Assembly: GCA_041685045.1 (NCBI GenBank)
Contig: JAWLGP010000021.1
Span: forward strand, 13,994-77,993
DNA: 64,000 nt
Direction: 5' to 3'
From: Thiohalomonas sp041685045
GTDB taxonomy: Bacteria; Pseudomonadota; Gammaproteobacteria; Thiohalomonadales; Thiohalomonadaceae
Position 1 is the first letter of the stretch. Every line of letters begins with the position of its first letter. Under the pieces are notes generated by a model. It worked only from the letters and a program-made list of their open reading frames with translations, had not been told where the DNA came from and did no database searches. A program made the translations under genes and the position numbers. This document shows, one piece after another, positions 41,584 to 50,459 of this stretch.

Positions 41584-42609
41584 TCAGCGCCAGCCGGCCC
41601 GGTCCATGAGCTTGACCGCCTCGGCGTTGTGTTCACCGAGCTGCCCCATGTTCAGCGGGTCGGCCCTGAAGCGGCCCCAGGCCTGCAGGGTGTCGCTCCA
41701 GGCCACACCGGCACGTACCGGGTATTCGTGGTTGGCCTCGGCATACCAGCGCTGGGCCTCCTTGCTGACCAGGTACTCCATCAGGCGCACGGCGTTGTCG
41801 CGGTGGCGAGCGGCGGCCGTGAGGCCGATGCCGCTGACGTTGACGTGGGTGCCGCGGCCCTCCTGGTTGGGCCAGAACACCGTCATCTTGGCGGCCGCCT
41901 CGCGCTGCGCCGGATCTGCGTCGTTCAGCATGGTGCCGAGATAATAGGTATTGGCAATGGCGATATCGCATTGTCCCGCCGCCGCCGCCAAGACTTGATC
42001 CCGGTCACCGCCGGCCGGCTTGCGGGCGAAGCTGCCGACGAAATCGCGGGCCCATGCCTCGGTCCCGGCGATGCCGTGGGCGGCGATCATCGAGGCCACC
42101 AGCGACTGGTTATAGATGTTGCTGGAGGAGCGAATACAGACCCGCTGCTTCCATTCCGGCTCGGCCAGCGCCTCGTAGGTGGACAGCTGTGCCGGGTCCA
42201 CCTTGCCCTTCACATACCAGATCGGCCGCGCCCGCAGCGAAAGGCCAAACCAATGGTTATCGGCGTCGCGATAGCTGGCCGGGACGACTTCGGTCAGTGT
42301 TGATGAGGACACCGGCTGCAACACACCGGCCTGCTTCGCCCGGTACAGACGCCCGGCGTCGGCGGTAATCAGCAGGTCCGCCGGGCTGTTGCGGCCTTCA
42401 CTCCGCAGCCGCTGGATCAGCGCATCATCCTTGCCGGTCACCAGATTGACCCTAATCCCGGTCTCTTTCGAAAACCGCTCCAGCAGCGGCTTGATCAGCT
42501 CCTCCTTACGCGAGGAGTAAAGATTCACTTCGCCCGCAGCGAAGGCCGGCTGGACCAACCCGCCGAGGACAAAGGACAAAGCGGCCGCAAGGACGGCGGA
42601 TGTACGCAT
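41584..42609 (-). CDS. fbpA: periplasmic ferric-iron-binding protein
   Basis: The 341-aa solute-binding protein has a signal peptide (LAAALSFVLGGLVQPAFAAG) and opens EVNLYSSRKEELIKPLLERF. IAIANTYYLG contains the paired tyrosines that bind ferric iron in FbpA. Also present are TGKDDALIQRLRSEG and VNVSGIGLTAAARH. It is the first gene of the operon, behind a Fur-box-like palindrome, so it is expected to rise in low iron. Confidence 0.95.
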   Translation of the reverse strand: MRTSAVLAAALSFVLGGLVQPAFAAGEVNLYSSRKEELIKPLLERFSKETGIRVNLVTGKDDALIQRLRSEGRNSPADLLITADAGRLYRAKQAGVLQPVSSSTLTEVVPASYRDADNHWFGLSLRARPIWYVKGKVDPAQLSTYEALAEPEWKQRVCIRSSSNIYNQSLVASMIAAHGIAGTEAWARDFVGSFARKPAGGDRDQVLAAAAGQCDIAIANTYYLGTMLNDADPAQREAAAKMTVFWPNQEGRGTHVNVSGIGLTAAARHRDNAVRLMEYLVSKEAQRWYAEANHEYPVRAGVAWSDTLQAWGRFRADPLNMGQLGEHNAEAVKLMDRAGWR

Positions 42610-42640
42610 GGTAGGCTCTCCCGAGAAGCAGTTTCATATG

Positions 42641-42662
42641 CTAACGATAACGATTCTCGTTA
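42641..42662 (-). promoter_or_regulatory. Fur-box-like operator before fbpA
   Basis: CTAACGATAACGATTCTCGT followed by TA resembles the Fur consensus of GATAAT repeats, with hexamers AACGAT, AACGAT and ATTCTC-GTT in the required inverted layout. It lies about 35 bases before the fbpA start. Iron-bound Fur would block fbpABC here. Confidence 0.75.
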
Positions 42663-42734
42663 ACGCGCATATGACTTGTCAAGCGGGTTGCTCTCGGGCG
42701 CTTCGCCGCGGTGATCCGCAGTGAGCCGCAGTGA

Positions 42735-43988
42735 TCAGGGGGCTGTCCGGGGCTTTCCCGTGAGGCGCCGGGCCAGCGGGCCGACAGTAAGGCCCTGGAC
42801 CAGGATGGAGAAGACGACCACCACGTAGGTGATCGCCACAATCACCTCCCGCTCCGGAGTGCGCGGCAGCGATAGCGCGAGGGCGACGGAGATGCCGCCA
42901 CGCAAGCCACCCCAGGTCATCAAGGTGACGGCGTAGGGGCTGAACTCGCGGAAGAACCGCAGGACCGTGACAGGGATACCGACACTCAGCAGGCGGATCA
43001 GCACCAGCAGTGGAATGAGCAGCAGCGCCGCCAGGAAATACTCCTCGTGGAAAGTGAGTACCAACACCTCCAGGCCGATGAGCACGAACAGGACCGCGTT
43101 CAGCACCTCATCCAGCAGTTCCCAGAAGCCGTCCAGGTGTTCGCGGGTCTTGGCCGACATCGCCAGCAGCCGGCCCTGATTACCGATCAGCAGGCCCGCC
43201 ACCACCACGGCGATGGGACCGGAAACGTGAATGGCGCTGGCGAGGGAATATCCACCCATCACCATGGCCAGGGTCAACAGCACCTCGGTCGGATAGTCGT
43301 CCACCTGGGAGATGAACCAGAAGCCGAGGCCACCGAGCAGCAGGCCGAAAACCACGCCGCCGACCGCCTCCTCCAGGAACAGCAGCCCGATATGGCCGAC
43401 GTCCAGCTCGGCGCTGCCGCTGGCAAGCCCGGCCAGCACAAGAAAAACCACGACTGCCACGCCGTCGTTGAACAGCGACTCACCGGCGATCTTGGTCTCC
43501 AGGCTCTTGGGGGTGCCGGCGCTCTTGAGGATGCCCATCACCGCGATCGGGTCCGTGGGCGAGATCAGTGCGCCGAAAACCAGGCAATGGATGAAGGGCA
43601 GTTCCAGGCCGACCCAGCCCAGCACCCACCAAGTGGCGGTGCCGACGAGAAAGGTCGAGAGCAATACGCCAATCGTCGCCAGGCTGGCGATCACCGCCTT
43701 CTGCCTGGCCAGGTCTTCGAGGTTGACGTGCAGGGCGCCGGCGAACAGCAGGAAGCTGAGCATGCCTTGCATCAGGGCCTCGTTGAAATCGATGCCGGTC
43801 ACGAGCGCCTCGGCCTGCAGGCGCATCCCCTCGAAGCCGAAGGCACCGGCGGCGCTGATCGCCAGCGACACCACCAACGCGATCAGCATCAAGCCGATGG
43901 CGGTGGGCAGGCGGATGAAACGGTGATTGATCCAGGCAAACAGTGCGGCGAGCGTGAGCAGCAGCGCTGCGGTATCGAGCAGCCCCAT
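42735..43988 (-). CDS. nhaP: NhaP-type Na+/H+ antiporter (CPA1 family)
   Basis: A 417-aa membrane protein with about twelve helices. The ion-binding aspartates lie in FGALISPTDPIAVMGILKS and GESLFNDGVAVVVFLVLAG, the CPA1 signatures, and SPYAVTLMTWGGLRGGISVALAL forms the late conserved helix. It has no long cytoplasmic tail. It exchanges sodium (or potassium) for protons. It stands between the iron operon and ubiI without clear operon links. Confidence 0.92.
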   Translation of the reverse strand: MGLLDTAALLLTLAALFAWINHRFIRLPTAIGLMLIALVVSLAISAAGAFGFEGMRLQAEALVTGIDFNEALMQGMLSFLLFAGALHVNLEDLARQKAVIASLATIGVLLSTFLVGTATWWVLGWVGLELPFIHCLVFGALISPTDPIAVMGILKSAGTPKSLETKIAGESLFNDGVAVVVFLVLAGLASGSAELDVGHIGLLFLEEAVGGVVFGLLLGGLGFWFISQVDDYPTEVLLTLAMVMGGYSLASAIHVSGPIAVVVAGLLIGNQGRLLAMSAKTREHLDGFWELLDEVLNAVLFVLIGLEVLVLTFHEEYFLAALLLIPLLVLIRLLSVGIPVTVLRFFREFSPYAVTLMTWGGLRGGISVALALSLPRTPEREVIVAITYVVVVFSILVQGLTVGPLARRLTGKPRTAP

Positions 43989-44041
43989 GGTGTTCTCTTT
44001 ATCGTCGTTGTCGGATTGTTATCGTAATTGAGTCACCGGCT

Positions 44042-44121
44042 GTCATCGCGAGCCAAAGGCGAAGCCATCCCGGCTGCAGGGATGGCGAAACGGTTCGGTC
44101 GCTACGCTCCTTGCAATGACA
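44042..44121. repeat. palindromic repeat of the GTCATCGCGAGCC type after ubiI
   Basis: GTCATCGCGAGCCAAAGGCG at 44043 is mirrored by GCTACGCTCCTTGCAATGAC ending at 44120, with CCATCCCGGC and GGGATGG inside. It is a dispersed repeat type common in proteobacteria and lies between nhaP and the ubiI stop. Confidence 0.8.
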
Positions 44122-44146
44122 AACGCGGGGCCGCTGATGTAAAGCC

Positions 44147-45391
44147 TCATGCCGCCGGTCGTGCCCCGCGCCGAGTCCCGCACCGAGCCAGGGCCGGCAG
44201 GTCGCCGGAGAGCCCCATGGCGCGGCGAATCATGGCGGTTTTCACTGGAGCGGTGCGGTCGGTGAGCGTCAGGCCCGCATTGCGGACCCAACGCACCGGC
44301 GCCAGGGTGGAGCCGAATAGCCGTTTGATCCCGTCCATGGCCGCGGTCACTGCCACATTGTCGGCCTTGCGCCAACGCTCGTAGCGGCGCAGCACGGCCA
44401 GGCTGCCGATGTCGCGCTGGCGGCGCTGTGCGTCGAGCAGAAGCTCGGCCAGGGCCGCCGCATCCAGCGTGCCGAGGTTGAGCCCCTGCCCGGCCAGCGG
44501 ATGGATGGCGTGGGCGGCGTTGCCGATCAGCACCGCCCGATCACGGCAGTAGGCGTCGGCGTGCTGCAGGACGAGCGGGAAGACCCCGCGGCGGCCGACC
44601 GCCTGCATACGGCCTAGGCGTTCACCAAAGGCCAGCTGCAGGGCATCGAGGAAGGCCGACTCCTCCATCGCCGCCAGCTCGCGGGCATGCTCCGGTGTGG
44701 TGGACCAGACGATGGAACTGAGGTTGGGCTCCGGCAGCGGCAGAAAGGCGAGCGGCCCATCGCTCATGAAGCGCTGCCAGCAGGCCGACTGGTGGGGCAG
44801 CGAGGTGTAGACGTTGGCGGTCAGCGCATGCTGGTCGTAGGCCCAGCCGGTGGCGGTAATGCCGACCGCCTCGCGCACCCAGGAGCGGGCGCCGTCGGCG
44901 CCAACCACCAGGCGGGCGCGCAGCTGCCGACCGTCGGCGAGAGCGACCGTGGCCCCGTCGCTATCCTTCTCCAGCAGCGACGGCTCCACCTCGCAAAGGA
45001 GGGTGATGTTGTCGAAGGCGGCCATGCGCTCACGCAGTGCCGCCAGGATCACGCAGTTCTCGACGATGTGGCCGAGGTCCGGCTCGCCGATCTCGCCCGC
45101 CTCGAAGTGGATGGCACCGCTGCCGGTGGCATCCCATACGTGCATGGCGTAATACGGGGCCACCCGCCGCTCCAGCATCCCTTGCCAGGCCCCTACCCCC
45201 TCGAAGATGCGCTGACTGGCGCGGGTGAGGGCACTGACGCGGCTATCGTAATCGTCACGCGGCCAGGCGATTTCGGCCGGACCGCTGTCCAATACCGCCA
45301 CCCGCAACGGGGAACCGCCCAGCGCACAGGCCAGGGTCGCACCGACCATGCCGCCGCCGACAATGATGAGATCGAATGAGTCGTTGACCAT
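44147..45391 (-). CDS. ubiI: FAD-dependent ubiquinone-biosynthesis hydroxylase (UbiI/UbiF type)
   Basis: A 414-aa flavin monooxygenase from ATG 45391 (MVNDSFDLI). It has the dinucleotide motif LIIVGGGMVGATLACALGG, LVVGADGARSWVREAVG and GNAAHAIHPLAGQGLNLGTL. Position after pepP-ubiH matches ubiI (C5 hydroxylation) of E. coli, but UbiF cannot be excluded from sequence. It is 103 bp after ubiH. Confidence 0.88.
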   Translation of the reverse strand: MVNDSFDLIIVGGGMVGATLACALGGSPLRVAVLDSGPAEIAWPRDDYDSRVSALTRASQRIFEGVGAWQGMLERRVAPYYAMHVWDATGSGAIHFEAGEIGEPDLGHIVENCVILAALRERMAAFDNITLLCEVEPSLLEKDSDGATVALADGRQLRARLVVGADGARSWVREAVGITATGWAYDQHALTANVYTSLPHQSACWQRFMSDGPLAFLPLPEPNLSSIVWSTTPEHARELAAMEESAFLDALQLAFGERLGRMQAVGRRGVFPLVLQHADAYCRDRAVLIGNAAHAIHPLAGQGLNLGTLDAAALAELLLDAQRRQRDIGSLAVLRRYERWRKADNVAVTAAMDGIKRLFGSTLAPVRWVRNAGLTLTDRTAPVKTAMIRRAMGLSGDLPALARCGTRRGARPAA

Positions 45392-45494
45392 CGTTGCTTG
45401 CCCCGAATCCTTTGGAAAAAGAATTACCACAGAGACGCCGAGTGCACAGCGTTTTTGTTTTCACGCAGGGCGGATCACGTGTTGCCAATCCGCT

Positions 45495-46730
45495 CTACGG
45501 CAGCTTCGGCAGACGCCCCGTGAGTCCCATCGCCTGGAGGGCGAAGAGGTGGCGGGCCGGCGGCAGCAGTTCCATGGCCAGCAGGCCGAGATTGCGCGCC
45601 AGCACCAGCGGCGGGAAACGGCTGGAGAAGCCCCGCGCCAGTCCATCGGTCATCGCCGCCACCCGGATGTAGTCGGCGCGACGCCAGCGGGCGTAGCCGC
45701 GCAGGGAAGCAGGGGTGCCCGGATCGTCGCCCCGCCGGGCAGCCTCCGCCAGCGCCTCAGCCAACGTCGCCACGTCCCGCAGCCCCAGATTGAAGCCCTG
45801 ACCGCCCACCGGGTGAATGACGTGGGCGGCGTTGCCGATAAAGGCGATCCGGTGCTGCACATGCTCACGCACGAACTGCAAGCCCAGGGGGTAGGCACTG
45901 CGCGGCCCGGCCAGCTCGAAACGGCCCGCCCGACGGCCGAAGCGGGCCTGCAGGCGCATCAAGAATTCGGCGTCGTCCAGCGCGAGCAGCTCTTCGACCT
46001 GCTCATCACGCGCCGTCCACACCAGCGACCAGCGGCGGTCGCCGTACTCGCGGCCGGGCAGCCCTTCCGGGGCGGTATTGGGCAGTAGAGCCAAAGGCCC
46101 CGTGTCGGTGAAACGCTCGTAGGCACGCTCGCCATGGGGGCGGTCGGTCACCACATTGGCGATCACAGCGGTCTGGCCGTAACCGAGACCCCAGGTGCGG
46201 GCCCCGGTCAATTCGCGGATCTTCGAATTACCGCCATCGGCCGCCACCAACAACCGCGCCGATAGCCGTTGCGCAGTCCCGTTCTGCTCCACACTGACGA
46301 TGACCCGGTCGGGCGCGACCTCGAGGGCGATGACGTGAGCCGGCGCGATCAGGCTGACGTTGGGCAGATCGCCGAAATCTTCAGTGAGCGCCCGTCCAAT
46401 CACGTCGGCTTCCGCCACGTAACCGAGGGCCTCGACACCCTCTTCGTCGGCGGAGAGGTGCGCCTGGCCGAAGTGACCACGGTCGGAGACATGGATGTTG
46501 CGGATTGCAGAGACGCCGATGGCCGCCATCCGCTCCCAGACACCGATGGCTTCCAGGATCCGCTTCGAACCCTGCGCCAAGGCGATGGCCCGCGCATCGA
46601 AGCTCGGCTGCCCCGTCTGTCCCGGCGGCACCGCCTCCACCACCCCCACGCTTAGCGGCACATTCTTCAGGGCCCGTGCCAAGCTGGCCCCGACCATGCC
46701 ACCGCCGATAATCAAGATGTCGTAATCCAC
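45495..46730 (-). CDS. ubiH: 2-octaprenyl-6-methoxyphenol hydroxylase UbiH
   Basis: A 411-aa flavin hydroxylase of ubiquinone synthesis, acting at ring C1. The start is GTG 46730 (VDYDILIIGGGMVGASLA), with GGGGAT upstream; a TTG at 46778 would add 16 residues without family match. Motifs are RALKNVPLSVGVVEA, FDARAIALAQGSKRILEAIG, LLVAADGGNSKIRELTG and GNAAHVIHPVGGQGFNLGLRD. It lies between pepP and ubiI as in E. coli. Confidence 0.92.
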   Translation of the reverse strand: MDYDILIIGGGMVGASLARALKNVPLSVGVVEAVPPGQTGQPSFDARAIALAQGSKRILEAIGVWERMAAIGVSAIRNIHVSDRGHFGQAHLSADEEGVEALGYVAEADVIGRALTEDFGDLPNVSLIAPAHVIALEVAPDRVIVSVEQNGTAQRLSARLLVAADGGNSKIRELTGARTWGLGYGQTAVIANVVTDRPHGERAYERFTDTGPLALLPNTAPEGLPGREYGDRRWSLVWTARDEQVEELLALDDAEFLMRLQARFGRRAGRFELAGPRSAYPLGLQFVREHVQHRIAFIGNAAHVIHPVGGQGFNLGLRDVATLAEALAEAARRGDDPGTPASLRGYARWRRADYIRVAAMTDGLARGFSSRFPPLVLARNLGLLAMELLPPARHLFALQAMGLTGRLPKLP

Positions 46731-46823
46731 GTCTATCCCCGCGAAAAACAGCGTAATTCCCGCCGATCCGCCAGGCAAAACCCAATTCCCTGGCAGGGTG
46801 AGCGCATACTCACAAAGGTCAGG

Positions 46824-48197
46824 TCAGTCGAACAGCCGTGCCTGGCCGGCCTTGCGGCGGGCCGGCGTCTTGCCCCGCCGGGCGTCGTACGCCGAACCGA
46901 CCAGCGCCTCGATGGCATCCGGCTCCTTCGGCACACCATCGGTCAGCACCTCGCAGCCCTCGGCGGTAACCAGCACGTCGTCCTCGATGCGGATGCCGAT
47001 ATTCCACCATTTCTTGGCCACCCCCTTCGAACCCGCGGGGATATAGAGCCCCGGCTCGATGGTCAGCACCATCCCGGGCTCCAGCACGCGCCACTCCTCG
47101 CCAACCTTGTAGTCACCCACGTCGTGCACATCCATGCCGAGCCAATGACCGGTGCGATGCATGTAGAAACGACGGTAGGCCTCCTTCTTGATCAGGCTGG
47201 CCGATTGCCCCTTGAGCAGGCCGAGGCGCACCAGACCGCGGGTAAGGACCTTCACCGCCGCTTCATGCGGCTGGTTCCAGTGATTACCCGGTTTGACCTG
47301 TTCGATGGCGGCGTACTGGGCCTCCAGCACCAGTTCATAGAGCGCTCGCTGGGCCGGGCTGAAGCTGCCGCTGACAGGGAAGGTGCGGGTGATGTCGGAG
47401 GCATAGAAATCGTACTCGCAACCGGCGTCGATCAGCAGCAGGTCGCCCTCGTTCAGCGGCGAGGCATTCTCCGTGTAGTGGAGAATGCAACCGTTCTCAC
47501 CGCCGCCGACGATGGAAGGGTAGGCCGGCGAGCGCGCGCCGTGAAGCATGAACTCGTGCAGCAGTTCCGCCTCGACCTGATACTCGGTCATCTCCGGCTT
47601 GCACACCGCCATGGCACGACAGTGGGCACCGGCACTGATCCGGGCGGCGGTACGCATCGCTTTGATCTCGGCCGACGACTTGTACAAGCGCATGTCGTGC
47701 AGTTGATGATCGAGATCCACGAACTCACCGGGGGTATGGATACCGGCACGTGCCTTCTTGCGCAGTCGATTGACCCAGTCCATCACCCGCCGATCGAAGT
47801 CAGGCTGACAGCCCATGGCGTAATAGACCTTGTTCCGATTCTCCATCAGACCGGGGAGGATCTCGTCGATATCGCTGATGGGGAAGGCGTCATCGGCGCC
47901 GTAGGTCGAGACCGCCCCTTCCAGGCCGGCCCGGCGACCGTGCCAGGTCTCCATCTCGGGGTCACGCTCGCGACAGAACAGGATGTAGGAACCGTGGGCG
48001 CGGCCCGGCACCAGCACCGCCACCGCTTCCGGCTCGGGAAACCCGGTCAGGTAAAGGAAGTCCGAATCGGCCCGATAGGGGTGGTCGATATCGCGGTTTC
48101 GCTGGCGCTCGGGTGCGGTCGGGACGATGGCGATGCTGTTCTCACCCATCGCATCCATCAGCCGCTTGCGGCGGCGGGCAAATTCGCGTCGGTCCAT
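46824..48197 (-). CDS. pepP: Xaa-Pro aminopeptidase PepP
   Basis: PepP removes the N-terminal residue before proline. The 457-aa M24 metallopeptidase has the N-terminal AMP_N domain (RREFARRRKRLMDAMGENS) and the pita-bread domain with the five metal ligands: DAGCEYDFYASDITRTFPV (two Asp), HRTGHWLGMDVHD (His), LTIEPGLYIP (Glu) and GIRIEDDVLV (Glu). Length is near the norm. ygfB precedes it by 6 bp. Confidence 0.96.
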   Translation of the reverse strand: MDRREFARRRKRLMDAMGENSIAIVPTAPERQRNRDIDHPYRADSDFLYLTGFPEPEAVAVLVPGRAHGSYILFCRERDPEMETWHGRRAGLEGAVSTYGADDAFPISDIDEILPGLMENRNKVYYAMGCQPDFDRRVMDWVNRLRKKARAGIHTPGEFVDLDHQLHDMRLYKSSAEIKAMRTAARISAGAHCRAMAVCKPEMTEYQVEAELLHEFMLHGARSPAYPSIVGGGENGCILHYTENASPLNEGDLLLIDAGCEYDFYASDITRTFPVSGSFSPAQRALYELVLEAQYAAIEQVKPGNHWNQPHEAAVKVLTRGLVRLGLLKGQSASLIKKEAYRRFYMHRTGHWLGMDVHDVGDYKVGEEWRVLEPGMVLTIEPGLYIPAGSKGVAKKWWNIGIRIEDDVLVTAEGCEVLTDGVPKEPDAIEALVGSAYDARRGKTPARRKAGQARLFD

Positions 48198-48203
48198 AGG
48201 GAA

Positions 48204-48791
48204 TCAGTGCAGTGTCGCATCGCCCCGAGGCGGGGCCTTGGTGGGATTGAGCTCCTCGTTCACGAGCAGCACACCGGTTCGCACGTACTCGAGCAGCTGG
48301 GTAAAGGCCTCCTCGTCCTCTTCCCCCTCTTCAAACTCGGTCCCGCCCGCGTTCGCGATTTGGGCGAAATCGCGGATGATTTCCGCGCTGTCTTCCGGCA
48401 GCTTGTCCAGCTCCTTGAGCCCACCTTCGGCAAGGCCGAGCAAGAAGCCCTGGACCCACTCGCCAAGTCCGAGCACCCGTTCTTCCAGGTCCGCCTCTTC
48501 GCCCGGCAGCAACGGCTGGAAATCGAGCACGGCACTGGCGAGTTGGCGTACGGTCTCGGCATAGAGCGCCGCCAGCACATCCCGTGCCTCGCTGGCCAGC
48601 ACATCGCCGGGCGGCTGGTCCGCCGCGATGTAGGCGAGCCAACCCTTTTCATCCAGGTCGGCGCGTGCACACAGCATGCCCGCCACCAGGCCGTGGCACT
48701 CCATGGCATCGATCTCGCGCCGGACACGCTCCAGGGCGCGGTTGACCCGCTCGATCGCTTCGTCGTTGCGGTCCATCGATTCTATGGTCAT
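48204..48791 (-). CDS. ygfB: UPF0149 family protein YgfB
   Basis: A 195-aa acidic, mainly helical protein of UPF0149. It has AMECHGLVAGMLCARADLDEK-like openings (shortened: MECHGLVAGML) and GEWVQGFLLGLAEGGL, which match YgfB. In Pseudomonas YgfB affects ampDh3 and AlpA-dependent genes. It is the first gene of the ygfB-pepP-ubiH-ubiI set and diverges from the zapB-like/zapA genes. Confidence 0.93.
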   Translation of the reverse strand: MTIESMDRNDEAIERVNRALERVRREIDAMECHGLVAGMLCARADLDEKGWLAYIAADQPPGDVLASEARDVLAALYAETVRQLASAVLDFQPLLPGEEADLEERVLGLGEWVQGFLLGLAEGGLKELDKLPEDSAEIIRDFAQIANAGGTEFEEGEEDEEAFTQLLEYVRTGVLLVNEELNPTKAPPRGDATLH

Positions 48792-48863
48792 CGGGCGAAC
48801 ACCGTTAAACGCTTCTCAATCGGCAATCCTAGCATTCTCGCTCCAGGGGCCCCAACCCGTACA

Positions 48864-48892
48864 TTGACCGGTCCGGGTGGCCATTCTATAGT
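48864..48892 (+). promoter_or_regulatory. sigma-70 promoter for zapB-like/zapA
   Basis: TTGACC (48864-48869), a 17-base spacer and TATAGT (48887-48892) make a near-consensus promoter in the divergent gap with ygfB. The start of transcription would be near 48899, about 90 bases before the zapB-like ATG. Confidence 0.75.
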
Positions 48893-48989
48893 GAACCAGC
48901 TTTTCCGTCGGCCCGCCGGGCCCAAGAACCGGGCGCGCCATATGCATTTCTCCACCTAATGGTTCGTCGTGTTGCCGAGCACCGCTGTG

Positions 48990-49202
48990 ATGACTGCGGA
49001 GGATTCCGAAATTCGAGCCCTCGAACGCCGCGTGGATGAACTCATCCGCTCCATCGAGCGTCTGAGAGACGAGAACCGTTCGTTGCGGGAGAGTCAGGCG
49101 ACCCTGATTGCCGAGCGTGCCCGGCTGATCGAGAAGACCGAAGAGGCCCGCTCCCGGGTCGAAGCGATGATCGTGCGGCTGAAGGCAATGGAGCAGGATT
49201 GA
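48990..49202 (+). CDS. small coiled-coil protein (ZapB-like, TIGR02449 type)
   Basis: A 70-aa protein that is almost all heptad coiled coil: ALERRVDELIRSIERLRDEN and RARLIEKTEEARSRVEAM. It matches the small protein family encoded before zapA in many gammaproteobacteria. The start is ATG 48990; a GTG at 48969 would add seven residues. The stop overlaps the zapA ATG by one base. A role with ZapA at the division ring is inferred from context. Confidence 0.85.
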   Translation: MTAEDSEIRALERRVDELIRSIERLRDENRSLRESQATLIAERARLIEKTEEARSRVEAMIVRLKAMEQD

Positions 49203-49516
49203 TGGCGGAAGTGCTGCAGGAGAAGGTCTTCATTCTCGGCAAGGAGTTTGTGGTGGGCTGCCCGGCGGACGAGCGGGATGCGCTGCATGAGTCTGCCCGC
49301 CTGCTCGATCGAAAAATGCGCGAGATCAAGGAGGGTGGCAAGGTGATCGGTAGCGAGCGCATCGCGGTCATGGCGGCTTTGAACATCGCCCACGAGTTGT
49401 TGCGCGAGCGGGGCCAGGATGGCGGCTATACTCGGAACCTGAACGAACGGCTCCGGGCTATTCAGGACAAAATCGACGCGGTCCTCGATGAAGAGGACCG
49501 GCAGATGCAGTTATAA
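49202..49516 (+). CDS. zapA: cell division protein ZapA
   Basis: ZapA bundles FtsZ filaments and promotes Z-ring assembly. The 104-aa protein has an N-terminal beta-rich domain (VFILGKEFVVGCPADERDAL) and a long C-terminal dimer helix, with ERIAVMAALNIAHELL between. The ATG at 49202 shares one base with the stop before it. The end of the gene overlaps the -10 box of the 6S RNA gene. Confidence 0.95.
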   Translation: MAEVLQEKVFILGKEFVVGCPADERDALHESARLLDRKMREIKEGGKVIGSERIAVMAALNIAHELLRERGQDGGYTRNLNERLRAIQDKIDAVLDEEDRQMQL

Positions 49517-49517
49517 T
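49512..49517 (+). promoter_or_regulatory. -10 box of the 6S RNA gene inside the zapA end
   Basis: TATAAT covers the last Leu and stop codon region of zapA. It lies 13-18 bases before the inferred 5' end of 6S RNA. The -35 box would be within zapA coding sequence; none is strong. Confidence 0.6.
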
Positions 49518-49529
49518 CGGGTTTGCTAT

Positions 49530-49713
49530 GGGCACCGCCTGGGGTGTTCGCTCTGAATGCTGGTATTTCTTGAGCCGATTCTCCTACCCTGGGACCCAAA
49601 TGTCGGGGCTGTGTGCATGTCCGCTGCGTCGGAAAGCCTTATGCAACGACTGCGGATCCCACTTGAACCACCGGGTTCAAGATAACGGCTTCGGCGGCAT
49701 TTCGGGTGGTGCC
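49530..49713 (+). ncRNA. ssrS: 6S RNA
   Basis: 6S RNA binds sigma-70 RNA polymerase in stationary phase and mimics an open promoter. It is placed between zapA and fau, the standard site. The ends pair (GGGCACCGCC with GGGTGGTGCCC), and the conserved parts are in order: TTGAGCCGAT, TGTCGGGGCTGTGTGCATGT, CGGAAAGCCTTATGCAACGA, TTGAACCACCGGGTTCAAGA and GGCTTCGGCGGCAT. Length of about 184 nt agrees with E. coli. Confidence 0.95.
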
Positions 49714-49740
49714 CACCTCTAACAGGCCCGTCAGGGCAAA

Positions 49741-49825
49741 AGCTTTCAACGCAAAGACGCAAAGACGCGAAGGGCGCAAAGATTGAAAGGCTTTGTCTTT
49801 GCGGGCTTCGCGTCTTTGCGCCTTT
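49741..49825. repeat. GCAAAGACGCGAAG-type inverted repeat before fau
   Basis: ACGCAAAGACGCAAAGACGC at about 49750 is mirrored by GCGTCTTTGCGCCTTTCG ending near 49828, with CTTTG in the middle. It is the same dispersed type found at 51216-51396 and, in part, at 24795 and 45427. It separates 6S RNA from fau. Confidence 0.8.
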
Positions 49826-49844
49826 CGTTTTTCCGGGCGGTTTC

Positions 49845-50450
49845 GTGAATTCATTGGATCGAAATGCCATTCGCCGTGCCATGCGCGCGCGCCGTCGGGC
49901 GCTGAGCGCGGGGGAGCGGCGGCGCCTCTCTGCGGCGGTGGCCGATCGTATCGCCGCGACGGGGACGTTCCTGCGCAGCCGCCATATCGCACTCTATCTG
50001 GCCAACGACGGCGAAGTGGATCTGCACGGGTTGGTGCAGCGGATTTGGGGTATGGGCAAGCGCTGTTATCTGCCGGTGCTGTCGCCGCTGTTTCACAACC
50101 GCCTCTGGTTCGCGCCGTTCACGCCGGAGATGCCGCTGACCCTCAACCGGTTCGGCATCGCCGAACCCGATTTGAACTGGCATACGATGCGGCCGGCCTG
50201 GGCGCTGGATTTGGTGCTGACGCCGTTGGTGGCGTTCGATGAGGCGGGCGACCGCCTGGGCATGGGCGGCGGCTTCTATGACAGGACCTTTGCCTACCTC
50301 AACCGGCGCGGCCCTTGGCGGAAACCGCGCCTGGTCGGGGTGGCCTTCGATTTTCAAAAGTGGCAAAAATTGCCCTGCGCCGTCTGGGATGTCCCGCTCG
50401 ATGGCGTCGTCAGTGATGTCGGAGTCTACGGCCCCGTTCAGTCCGCTTGA
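49845..50450 (+). CDS. fau: 5-formyltetrahydrofolate cyclo-ligase
   Basis: The enzyme turns 5-formyl-THF into 5,10-methenyl-THF with ATP, reclaiming folate stored from glycine/serine metabolism. The 201-aa protein has the C-terminal ATP/folate site DLVLTPLVAFDEAGDRLGMG and GGFYDRTFAYL. The start is GTG 49845 (MNSLDRNAIRRAMR). As in E. coli it is just after 6S RNA and may be made by read-through from it. Confidence 0.95.
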   Translation: MNSLDRNAIRRAMRARRRALSAGERRRLSAAVADRIAATGTFLRSRHIALYLANDGEVDLHGLVQRIWGMGKRCYLPVLSPLFHNRLWFAPFTPEMPLTLNRFGIAEPDLNWHTMRPAWALDLVLTPLVAFDEAGDRLGMGGGFYDRTFAYLNRRGPWRKPRLVGVAFDFQKWQKLPCAVWDVPLDGVVSDVGVYGPVQSA

Positions 50451-50459
50451 ACGAATGAA

